Shown: in pieces, positions 1 through 5,275 of the stretch | Layout of the letters: each line of letters starts with the position of its first letter | How positions within the stretch are numbered: the first letter of the stretch is position 1 | Source of the DNA: Bacteroidota bacterium | Lineage (GTDB): Bacteria > Bacteroidota > Bacteroidia > Bacteroidales > JAKIYJ01 | Length of the DNA: 5,275 bases | Assembly (NCBI GenBank): GCA_022708585.1 | Contig: JAKIYJ010000112.1 | Location: forward strand, 1 to 5,275 | Direction of reading: 5' to 3' | Notes under the pieces: generated by a model | What the model was told of the DNA's origin: nothing | What the model saw: only the letters and a program-made list of their open reading frames with translations | The model's database searches: none | Translations under genes and position numbers: made by a program

Positions 1-90
1 GCCAAAAAATGTCTTCAAAAAGAAATGGATATATCTGAAATAATAGAATTGACAGGATTATCGAAAGAAGAAATTGAAAAACTGAAATAA
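1..90 (+). CDS. Rpn-family nuclease/putative transposase, C-terminal end only (partial)
   Basis: The plus strand is open from the first base to a TAA at 88-90 and gives 29 residues, with the 5' part lying outside the window. The tail reads MDISEIIELTGLSKEEIEKL. This matches the short helical C-terminus (pattern: I-x-x-I-x-x-x-T-G-L-S-x-E-E-I-x-x-L) found on many Rpn/PDDEXK_2 recombination-promoting nucleases, once annotated as transposases. In that family the catalytic PD-(D/E)XK core is N-terminal, so no active-site residue can be checked here. The gene points toward the minus-strand envelope genes, and no hairpin-plus-T-run terminator follows the stop. The same helical tail occurs on a few other proteins, and the fragment is short, so the assignment is a motif-level call. 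Whether the full gene is intact cannot be judged. Confidence 0.65.
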   Translation, partial: AKKCLQKEMDISEIIELTGLSKEEIEKLK

Positions 91-124
91 TTCTGACAAA
101 CCAATGATACGACTACACAACTTT

Positions 125-237
125 TTTACTCATTAAATCGTAAATAACTTGTATCTCCTCACGCTCGGCGAAATCTTGCATCCTACTATTATATGTGAGC
201 AGACTTCGTCATAATTTATTATAACAGCAAATGACAT
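125..237. other. Non-coding stretch of unknown origin beside the dead transposase
   Basis: This stretch lies between the Rpn gene end and the last recognisable transposase residues. Its core at about 155-186 is clearly richer in G and C than the surrounding sequence. On the minus strand it stays open in the frame of the last transposase block down to a TAA at 133-135, but the translation (VGCKISPSVRRYKLFTI at the end) does not resemble a Y1 transposase C-terminus and I do not recognise it. I see no tRNA fold, strong hairpin or promoter. It could be the edge of another inserted repeat or simply diverged transposase sequence. Confidence 0.3.
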
Positions 238-528
238 TTCTTGTGGATTATTAATTACCTCCTTAATTATTCTGACGGAATGTGAATTTTTTAAAATCCT
301 GGACAGTATCACTTAAATTTACTGTTGTATTGTTAGCAATTAAATGTGTGTGATTTGAAATTATCATAAATCCAAATATTTGTAACCTCATTTTTGCTGG
401 TAATATTTTAAACTGTCGATTGCAATTTCTCTGTAAATATGTTTTAAAAAAATATCAACCCAATCAACAACCTGAAATGTTAAGTAATGCAAACAGGTCT
501 TTTTCCGACCACTGCTCAATTTTTTATT
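238..528 (-). pseudogene. Decayed Y1 (IS200-like, REP-associated) transposase, at least two frameshifts
   Basis: Three consecutive minus-strand pieces in different frames add up to one Y1/HUH single-strand transposase. Block A (528-388, ending in TGA) contains HYLTFQVVDWVDIF followed by YREIAIDSLKYYQQK, the usual N-terminal strand and first helix. Block B (391-263, ending in TAA) contains IFGFMIISNHTHLI, with the metal-binding HxH at 352-344, then VNLSDTVQDFKKFT. Block C (273-238) contains RIIKEVINNPQE, the normal continuation of DFKKFT in Bacteroidota members. No intact start is seen: a TAA lies just before block A at 531-529. After the NNPQE motif the similarity stops, so the C-terminal part is gone or unrecognisable, and I could not identify a nucleophilic tyrosine. 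In intact relatives the protein cuts and rejoins single-stranded DNA; this copy cannot make such a protein. Order and spacing of the motifs make the identification firm, while the exact outer limits are approximate. Confidence 0.85.
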
Positions 529-601
529 TTAGAATTTCTGTGAGCTGGGGATTTCAGCAATTTGAATGAGTTGAAATATTAATAGTTTGATTACATTGCA
601 A

Positions 602-619
602 AAATTAAAATTTTAATTT
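602..619. repeat. 18-bp perfect AT-only palindrome over the stop of the SpoIID gene
   Basis: AAATTAAAATTTTAATTT reads the same on both strands and covers the TAA stop at 607-605. It contains no G or C and is not followed by a T-run in the direction of the minus-strand transcript, so it is a poor intrinsic terminator. In DNA this AT-rich a palindrome of this kind can arise by chance. The repeat is seen directly; a function is not supported. Confidence 0.35.
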
Positions 620-1768
620 GTCTTTTTTTATTATTTGTACACCTTTATAATAAAATTTAAGTATTTCATCATAAGAATATCCTGATGCAGCCATAATAGC
701 AGCACCTTCCTGGCTTAATCCTACTCCATGTCCATAACCTTTACCTTTTATTATAATATCATCACCGGAATCAATTACAGAAAACCATGTAGAACGTAAT
801 CCCAATTTTTCTCTTATTGACTTTAGTGTAATATTTTTATAAAAATAAATGTTTCTTGTGGAATCTTGAGTAAAATTTAAAGCAAAAGCCACGGCAGTCG
901 AATCATCCGTGGGGAAATGAAATTCTTTATCAAGAAAATCAAGCCAGTATTGTTTTTTCATTTTAATTTCCCATTTTGCCTGACTGCCATTAATACTAAA
1001 AGTATCATTAATGGAAATCAGATAGGGAAGCTGTTTATTCCATAAATCTCCTGAACCTACAGTTAATCCACCAGAATTGCTGTGATAAGCAGCCGTTATC
1101 AGTTTATAATTACTATCAGCAAGTACAGAACCCTGTGTTGCATACACTGCTTTGAGTATAACATTTTTGCTGGCTTGCCCTTTATATGATTGGCAATGTA
1201 CGCCATCGCAAAGATTATATCCTTCTTCCTTATGATTGTTTAAATGCCCTACTGCATAAGTTCTACTGATTATTGCCTGTACTTTGAAGAATTCTTCATT
1301 GTCTGAAATCCCCCCAGTTTCTGCTTCTACTACTCCTGCAACATAATTTTCTAAATCTACATAATTTATTAATAACAAACCTGCATTATTTTTTTTAATA
1401 ACAAGATTGTTATCGTATGTTCTTTGAAGGTTTTTGTTATTATCAGGAATAATTTGAAATGAATTTCTGAAAGATAAGCCAATAATTAAAATTTCGTTAA
1501 ATATGCCTGCTGTATGTTTATTTTTTTCAATTCTGATTTTTTCGTTATTGATAGAAAATGTAACATGTTCTCCTGGTAATATTTTACAAATCGTATCTTT
1601 TGAATTAATAATTGCATATTTCCCTGCATTTACCTTAAAAATAGCAGTATTTACATTGATTCCACTAAATATTTTGATTTTAATAATATTTTGTGCTTGA
1701 ATAAAATTTTGCGTAAGTATAATTAACAAAAAATTTAATAGATACAAAATTTTATTATGTAAACTCAT
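605..1768 (-). CDS. Secreted SpoIID/LytB-domain protein, probable peptidoglycan lytic transglycosylase
   Basis: The protein has 387 residues and starts with a signal peptide: basic residue K6, a hydrophobic stretch at about 7-19, and likely cleavage near IQA-QN (24-27), so it should act in the periplasm or outside. Residues 30-110 form a beta-rich N-terminal part. The SpoIID domain follows from about 130 to 378. Key signs are YVAGVVEAETGG (142-153), where E150 matches the catalytic glutamate of SpoIID; VQAIISRTYAV (163-173); LCDGVHCQSYKG (186-197), with C187, H191 and C192 placed like the zinc ligands of clostridial SpoIID; AAYHSNSGG (226-234); and GKGYGHGVGLSQEGA (342-356). Known SpoIID enzymes cleave glycan strands that have lost their stem peptides; that role here is inferred from the family. 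It is the last gene of the minus-strand run, 74 bases after lpxB. No endospore gene is present, and the name should not be read as evidence for sporulation. The ATG at 1768 is chosen because it gives a complete signal peptide; no strong ribosome binding site is visible. Confidence 0.93.
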   Translation of the reverse strand: MSLHNKILYLLNFLLIILTQNFIQAQNIIKIKIFSGINVNTAIFKVNAGKYAIINSKDTICKILPGEHVTFSINNEKIRIEKNKHTAGIFNEILIIGLSFRNSFQIIPDNNKNLQRTYDNNLVIKKNNAGLLLINYVDLENYVAGVVEAETGGISDNEEFFKVQAIISRTYAVGHLNNHKEEGYNLCDGVHCQSYKGQASKNVILKAVYATQGSVLADSNYKLITAAYHSNSGGLTVGSGDLWNKQLPYLISINDTFSINGSQAKWEIKMKKQYWLDFLDKEFHFPTDDSTAVAFALNFTQDSTRNIYFYKNITLKSIREKLGLRSTWFSVIDSGDDIIIKGKGYGHGVGLSQEGAAIMAASGYSYDEILKFYYKGVQIIKKDKLKF

Positions 1769-1801
1769 ATAGCTTTATATTTCATTTATTTTAAATGTGA
1801 G

Positions 1802-1821
1802 ATTATTTTTGAAAAAATAAT
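1802..1821. repeat. AT-only 9-bp inverted repeat between lpxB and the SpoIID gene
   Basis: ATTATTTTT (1802-1810) and its exact reverse complement AAAAATAAT (1813-1821) are separated by two bases. It sits in the 74-base gap between lpxB and the next gene. The stem lacks G-C pairs and the loop is too short for a stable RNA hairpin without opening some pairs, so a role as terminator or attenuator is doubtful. It may be chance in AT-rich DNA. Confidence 0.25.
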
Positions 1822-1842
1822 ATAATTGAAAAAATATAGATA

Positions 1843-2952
1843 TTATAATGTCTGCTTTTTAAGTCTTTCTATCATCAATTTAGCTGTTTTTTCGGATGCT
1901 CCGGTATTTCCTAATTTTTCTCTTAAACTGTGATAATTTTTTTGAATTTTTTCTTTTATTTCTGTATCAAATAAAATTGCAGACAAAGAGTTTGTAAGTT
2001 TAGATGAATTAAAATCATGTTGAATTAATTCTTCTACTGCTGATTTATCTATAATAAGGTTTACAAGAGATATATATTTAACTTTAATAAAATACTTTGC
2101 TATATAATAAGATAATATTGAGCCTTTGTAACAAACCACTTCCGGTACTCCAAACAGAGCGGTTTCCAGAGTTGCAGTCCCGGATGTTACCATTGCTGCT
2201 CTGGATTCTGCAAGTATATCACAAGTACAGTCATATTTAATAACCACATTTTTATAATTTGAAATAATATCATAAACATGTTTGTCAACAGAAGAAATGC
2301 CAGCCACAACAAATTGCATATCTGGAAAATTTGCAGCAGCATCAAGCATTACAGGCAACATTTTTTTTATCTCCTGTTTTCTACTTCCTGGTAAAATTGC
2401 TACTATATTTTTGTTTGATGTATTGTCACTTGCATTATTTTTTTGATAATCTTCAATTACATCAAGTAGTGGATGCCCTACAAAATCAACATCCATTCCG
2501 CATGATTTGTAAAAATCTTTTTCAAAAGGCAGAATCACAAACATTTTATCAACATTTTTTTTAATTGTTTTTATTCTTGATTTTTTCCATGCCCATATTT
2601 GTGGAGAGATGTAATAAAAAATCTTTATGTTTGATTTTTTTGCAAATTTGGAAATACGTAAATTAAATCCTGGATAGTCAATCAGAATAAGTACATTCGG
2701 TTTAAAATTTATAATATCTTTTTTGCATAGTCTTAAATTATTAAATATAGTATATAAATGTGTAAGTACTTCGGTAAAGCCCATAAAAGCCAAATCCTTA
2801 TAATGCTTAACTATTGAATCATCTTGTTTTAACATCATATCACCGCCCCAGAAACGGAATTTTGCCTCAGCATCAAAACGTTTAAGATGTTTCATCAAAT
2901 TTGCGCCATGTAAGTCGCCAGAAGATTCACCTGCAATTATGTAATATTTCAT
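1843..2952 (-). CDS. lpxB: Lipid-A-disaccharide synthase (GT19)
   Basis: LpxB joins UDP-2,3-diacylglucosamine and lipid X (2,3-diacylglucosamine 1-phosphate) into the beta-1,6 disaccharide of lipid A, at the inner face of the cytoplasmic membrane. The 369-residue product has the family's normal length and full motif series: IAGESSGDLHGANLM (6-20, with E9 and D13), GGDMM (36-40), MGFTEVL (57-63), IDYPGFNLR (91-99, D92 matching the catalytic aspartate of the E. coli enzyme), YISPQIWAWKKSRI (114-127), VGHPLLD (158-164), ILPGSRKQEI (186-195), SGTATLETALFGVPEVVCYK (257-276) and KYISLVNLIIDKSAVEELIQ (292-311). The ATG at 2952 is right because MKYYIIAGESSGD begins exactly where the family begins. 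It lies 81 bases after the glycosyltransferase stop and 74 bases before the SpoIID gene, on the same strand. No motif residue is missing and there is no frameshift. The gene shows that the host makes lipid A, so it is a Gram-negative with an outer membrane. Confidence 0.98.
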   Translation of the reverse strand: MKYYIIAGESSGDLHGANLMKHLKRFDAEAKFRFWGGDMMLKQDDSIVKHYKDLAFMGFTEVLTHLYTIFNNLRLCKKDIINFKPNVLILIDYPGFNLRISKFAKKSNIKIFYYISPQIWAWKKSRIKTIKKNVDKMFVILPFEKDFYKSCGMDVDFVGHPLLDVIEDYQKNNASDNTSNKNIVAILPGSRKQEIKKMLPVMLDAAANFPDMQFVVAGISSVDKHVYDIISNYKNVVIKYDCTCDILAESRAAMVTSGTATLETALFGVPEVVCYKGSILSYYIAKYFIKVKYISLVNLIIDKSAVEELIQHDFNSSKLTNSLSAILFDTEIKEKIQKNYHSLREKLGNTGASEKTAKLMIERLKKQTL

Positions 2953-3033
2953 TAACTTGCTTTAATTTAATAATTGTTATAAGTTGTAAAGTTAAACAAC
3001 CTGACATTTAAAAGATACAATTAGTAATCAGAT

Positions 3034-4362
3034 TTATTCAATAAATTTATTTATAGCTGTTGCTAGTATTTCAGTTTGTTTTTTTCTTGAGAAAAACATT
3101 CTGGCCTCATCATTACAATCAGGCAAGGCTATTGTGCCAGTTTTGTAATGTTCATCAATAAGATTGACCAGCAAATTATAAGCTTCATCAGAAGTATTGC
3201 AATAAAATCCCTGTCCGGTTTTTTTAATAATATCTTCCATAATAGCTCCATCGGATGGACAAAGGAGTATGGGTTTGCGTGTACCTATATATTCGTAGGT
3301 TTTAGAGCCTGTACCTCCACCTGTACCTCCACTATATGATACAAGTAAAAGTAATTGCGATTCCATTTCCATTTTAATAGATTTTTTCCTGTCAATACGT
3401 TTTGTTATCAAGACATTTTCGCTATAATTTTTTGTATAATTAATCAATCTGTCAGCTGCGTCTTCTTCATAAGCAGTGCCGATAAATCTTAATTTAATGT
3501 TTACTTTATCTTTAAAATAACGAACTACTTTTTCAAAGGCATCAAGAAAAACTTCAATTTTTTGTATTGATTTTAGGGTACCAAGGTATGTTATATAAAA
3601 TATGTTATTTGGCACGGTATCAATATTTATATTATAATCTTCTTCCATAAAGCCATTAAAAACAGGGATTCCTGGTTTGTTAATAAATTTTCCAATAATA
3701 TCAATATATTTTTCAGAAATAGAAATAAAAGCAGTAGAGTTAGAGAGCCATTTTTTTTCAGAACGAGGTTCCAATTTCCATCTTATTTTACCCCAGAAAG
3801 TGTTTTTAGGAATAAAAAGGCTGTCGTTACGTGTTGTCCATAAATCTCTATAGTCAGCAAACCATTGTAAATCAGTAAATTTTTTTTTAAGTTTATACGC
3901 AAATCGGAACATTGGGAAAGGATAAGCTGATGTTATTAGAATTCTAACATCATTATTTTCTTTCAGATAGTTTAAAGTAAAGTCATATAAATTTTTATAT
4001 GAAAGAAAAAAGTTAGTAAAATTAAAAGATATTATTTCTATTAATGTCAACAGTCGTCTTACTTTGCTGAAGCGTTTCTCACCATATTTAACTAAAATTT
4101 TATCTCTTATGTTTGACTTGTAGGGCAAAAAATAAATTTCATAATCATCATTAATTTCGTGAATAATTTCTGGTCCACACTCACGGTAAGCATCAATCTG
4201 GGATTTTATAGGGTAATCCCAGCGACGTGTAATAACAACAGGTTGAAACCCATAATTTTTCAAATATTTAGCCCAACTATACATTCTTTGCGAAGCAGTA
4301 ATATTACAAGGTGGGAAATAAAAAGACAGTAGAAGTATTTTTTTCTTATCTTGCTGATTCAT
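3034..4362 (-). CDS. GT-B fold glycosyltransferase (GT4-like), surface glycan synthesis
   Basis: The 442-residue product has the two-domain plan of GT4-like retaining glycosyltransferases. The N-terminal acceptor domain opens with KILLLSFYFPPCNITASQRM (8-27), the usual first strand, FPP turn and first helix, and contains WFADYRDLWTT (167-177), matching the DfRDpW signature. The C-terminal domain starts near ITYLGTLKSIQ (257-267), includes RFIGTAYEED (292-301), and ends with the donor-site segment SKTYEYIGTRKPILLCPSDG (353-372), where E357 sits like the conserved glutamate that holds the ribose of the sugar nucleotide. There is no signal peptide or clear membrane segment, so it should act in the cytoplasm, perhaps at the membrane. 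The acceptor and donor sugar cannot be read from the sequence. Its ATG at 4362 overlaps the epimerase stop by four bases (ATGA), which fixes the start and implies translational coupling. An odd feature is the glycine-rich GGTGGGTG (345-352) just before the donor motif, made by a tandem 12-bp repeat. Confidence 0.88.
   Translation of the reverse strand: MNQQDKKKILLLSFYFPPCNITASQRMYSWAKYLKNYGFQPVVITRRWDYPIKSQIDAYRECGPEIIHEINDDYEIYFLPYKSNIRDKILVKYGEKRFSKVRRLLTLIEIISFNFTNFFLSYKNLYDFTLNYLKENNDVRILITSAYPFPMFRFAYKLKKKFTDLQWFADYRDLWTTRNDSLFIPKNTFWGKIRWKLEPRSEKKWLSNSTAFISISEKYIDIIGKFINKPGIPVFNGFMEEDYNINIDTVPNNIFYITYLGTLKSIQKIEVFLDAFEKVVRYFKDKVNIKLRFIGTAYEEDAADRLINYTKNYSENVLITKRIDRKKSIKMEMESQLLLLVSYSGGTGGGTGSKTYEYIGTRKPILLCPSDGAIMEDIIKKTGQGFYCNTSDEAYNLLVNLIDEHYKTGTIALPDCNDEARMFFSRKKQTEILATAINKFIE
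3308..3331. repeat. Perfect 12-bp tandem duplication inside the glycosyltransferase gene
   Basis: The plus strand reads CCTGTACCTCCA twice in direct succession. In the protein this gives GGTG GGTG (residues 345-352), directly before the SKTYEY donor-binding segment. The unit is a multiple of three, so the frame is kept. The unit also has an internal near-repeat of six bases (CCTGTA/CCTCCA). Such short tandem units arise by replication slippage and can change copy number. Confidence 0.85.
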
Positions 4363-5275
4363 AAATTATCAAGTAATATTTTTGCAATTTTTTCAGAAGC
4401 GTGACCATCGCCCAGACAATTACTGTGGAAGTTGGGACGTTCAATAGAAGTAGCAAAGTTAAGAATTTTTTCAGTATTTGGTCCCGCTTGTTTATTCCAG
4501 CCTTCGTTAACAGTTTCAATCCATTCGGTTTGAGTATCTACAAGAATGCCTGGCACTTTATGATAATAAGCTTCTTTTGTTACTCCGCCTGAGTCTGTTA
4601 TAACATAATCGGCATACATTATAAGAGTTTGTGAATCAAAATATGATAGAGGTTCTGTTTTAATAATATAAGGAGAAATCATAAGATTGTCAAGATTGTT
4701 TTCTTTAATAATTTTTTGAGTCCTCGGATGAACAGGAAAAACAACTTTTTTATTCAAACTGTTAATAGCTTTAAGAATATTTTTAAGATTTTGAGGATTG
4801 TCAGTATTAGCAGCTCTATGGCAGGTAACAAATACATATTTATATTTACTTAAATGCAACTTGTCTAAAATTTGAGTATTATTTTCAATATAATATCTAT
4901 ATTTTTCAATTATATCTATCATAACATCACCTGTATTATAAACTCCACAAGTAATGCCCATATTTTTTAATATGTCAACAGCAGTAGGAGTGGGGCAAAA
5001 ATAAAAGTCGGCAAGTATATCAGTAATAAGTTTATTGCTTTCTTCTGGAATATATTTATTAAATTCTCTAAGTCCTGCTTCAACGTGAGCAAGCTTAATT
5101 CCGTGTTTTACAGCAACAATTGAAGCAGCAGCAGTAGAATTGGTATCACCAAAAACAATAACAAGATCTGGTTTTTCTTTTTCAATAACATTTTCAAAAC
5201 GGATTATCATTTTGCCTATTTGTCGGCAAGAAGTATCTGATCCAACTTCAAGATTATAATTGGGTTGAGGAATTT
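4359..5275 (-). CDS. wecB: UDP-N-acetylglucosamine 2-epimerase, non-hydrolysing, divergent (5' end outside window)
   Basis: This family interconverts UDP-GlcNAc and UDP-ManNAc in the cytoplasm, supplying ManNAc-type sugars for surface polysaccharides. The reading frame stays open to the window edge, and the 21 codons before the ATG at 5210 already match the family (IPQPNYNLEVGSD, as in IPxPDYNLxVGSG). That ATG is therefore internal and the real start lies outside; roughly 55 residues appear to be missing. Numbering visible residues from 5273, the motifs are GDTNST (42-47), HVEAGLR (63-69), PEE (76-78), TCHRAANTDN (150-159), VHPRT (181-185), TDSGG (226-230) and LGDGHAS (287-293). The acidic residues D43, E65 and the PEE pair are kept. 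Unusual are A155 where HRxEN normally has glutamate, T232 where SGGxQ normally has glutamine, and VDTQTEW (245-251) where LRDxTEW is usual. It may thus belong to a subfamily acting on a related UDP sugar; the symbol wecB is by family only. The gene overlaps the downstream glycosyltransferase by ATGA. Confidence 0.88.
   Translation of the reverse strand, partial: IPQPNYNLEVGSDTSCRQIGKMIIRFENVIEKEKPDLVIVFGDTNSTAAASIVAVKHGIKLAHVEAGLREFNKYIPEESNKLITDILADFYFCPTPTAVDILKNMGITCGVYNTGDVMIDIIEKYRYYIENNTQILDKLHLSKYKYVFVTCHRAANTDNPQNLKNILKAINSLNKKVVFPVHPRTQKIIKENNLDNLMISPYIIKTEPLSYFDSQTLIMYADYVITDSGGVTKEAYYHKVPGILVDTQTEWIETVNEGWNKQAGPNTEKILNFATSIERPNFHSNCLGDGHASEKIAKILLDNL

Noticed and set aside
494..514. 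REP-like hairpin (GGTC/GACC) beside the Y1 transposase
   Set aside because: Only four uninterrupted pairs can form, and the bases belong to the transposase coding remnant, so nothing marks it as a REP element.
91..604. CRISPR array, tRNA or other RNA gene in the non-coding gap
   Set aside because: No spaced repeats, cloverleaf or conserved RNA motif can be seen; most of the gap is explained by the decayed transposase.
1503..1700. Plus-strand 65-codon open frame
   Set aside because: It lies wholly opposite the SpoIID gene in the region of its N-terminal domain; the hydrophobic translation is what the antisense of AT-rich coding DNA gives. The same reasoning removes the plus-strand frames at 2331-2564, 3148-3339 and 4401-4592.
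2983..3000. Hairpin GTTGT/ACAAC after the glycosyltransferase gene as a terminator
   Set aside because: The stem is only five pairs with an eight-base loop and no T-run follows in the direction of transcription.
2953..3033. Promoter for lpxB (TAACTTTA on the minus strand at 2994-2987, near the Bacteroidota TAnnTTTG pattern)
   Set aside because: It has one mismatch and no TTTG/TTG element at the right distance upstream; near-matches are common in DNA this rich in A and T.
3304..3333. GGTGGGTGSKT as a Walker A nucleotide-binding loop
   Set aside because: The lysine is preceded by serine where GK(S/T) is needed, and the surrounding fold is a glycosyltransferase donor domain; the glycines come from the 12-bp repeat.
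4359..5210. Epimerase as a complete 283-residue protein starting at the ATG at 5210
   Set aside because: The frame stays open upstream to the window edge and those codons match the family, so this ATG is internal and the gene is cut by the window.

Overview
The window looks like a piece of a Bacteroidota-type chromosome (Gram-negative, strongly AT-rich, roughly 30% GC by eye). Support for this is a lipid A synthesis gene (lpxB), a SpoIID/LytB-domain protein of the kind found in non-sporulating Bacteroidota, no clear Shine-Dalgarno sequences before the starts, and remnants of Rpn-type and REP-associated (Y1) transposases. The genus cannot be told from the sequence.

Layout. Positions 1-90 hold the last 29 codons of a plus-strand Rpn-family (PD-(D/E)XK nuclease/putative transposase) gene. 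Positions 91-604 contain no intact gene. Inside this gap, on the minus strand at about 528-238, lies a Y1 (IS200-like, HUH) transposase that can be read as three consecutive homologous blocks in three different frames, so it is a dead copy. Next to it, at about 125-237, is a stretch of unknown origin with a locally GC-richer core. From 605 to the right edge all genes are on the minus strand and closely packed. In order of transcription (right to left) they are: a 3' part of a non-hydrolysing UDP-GlcNAc 2-epimerase gene (wecB-like, cut by the window edge), a GT-B glycosyltransferase overlapping it by ATGA, lpxB 81 bases on, and a secreted SpoIID/LytB protein 74 bases further.

How they fit. All four genes concern the cell envelope. 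The epimerase would supply a ManNAc-type sugar nucleotide, the glycosyltransferase would use a sugar nucleotide for a surface glycan, LpxB makes the lipid A disaccharide that anchors LPS, and the SpoIID protein probably acts on peptidoglycan in the periplasm. The ATGA overlap makes co-expression of the first two very likely. Co-transcription of all four is an inference from direction and short gaps.

I see no previously undescribed system. The points most worth a second look are a perfect 12-bp tandem duplication in the donor-binding loop of the glycosyltransferase, several changed motif residues in the epimerase, the SpoIID protein in a Gram-negative envelope cluster, and the wrecked transposase.
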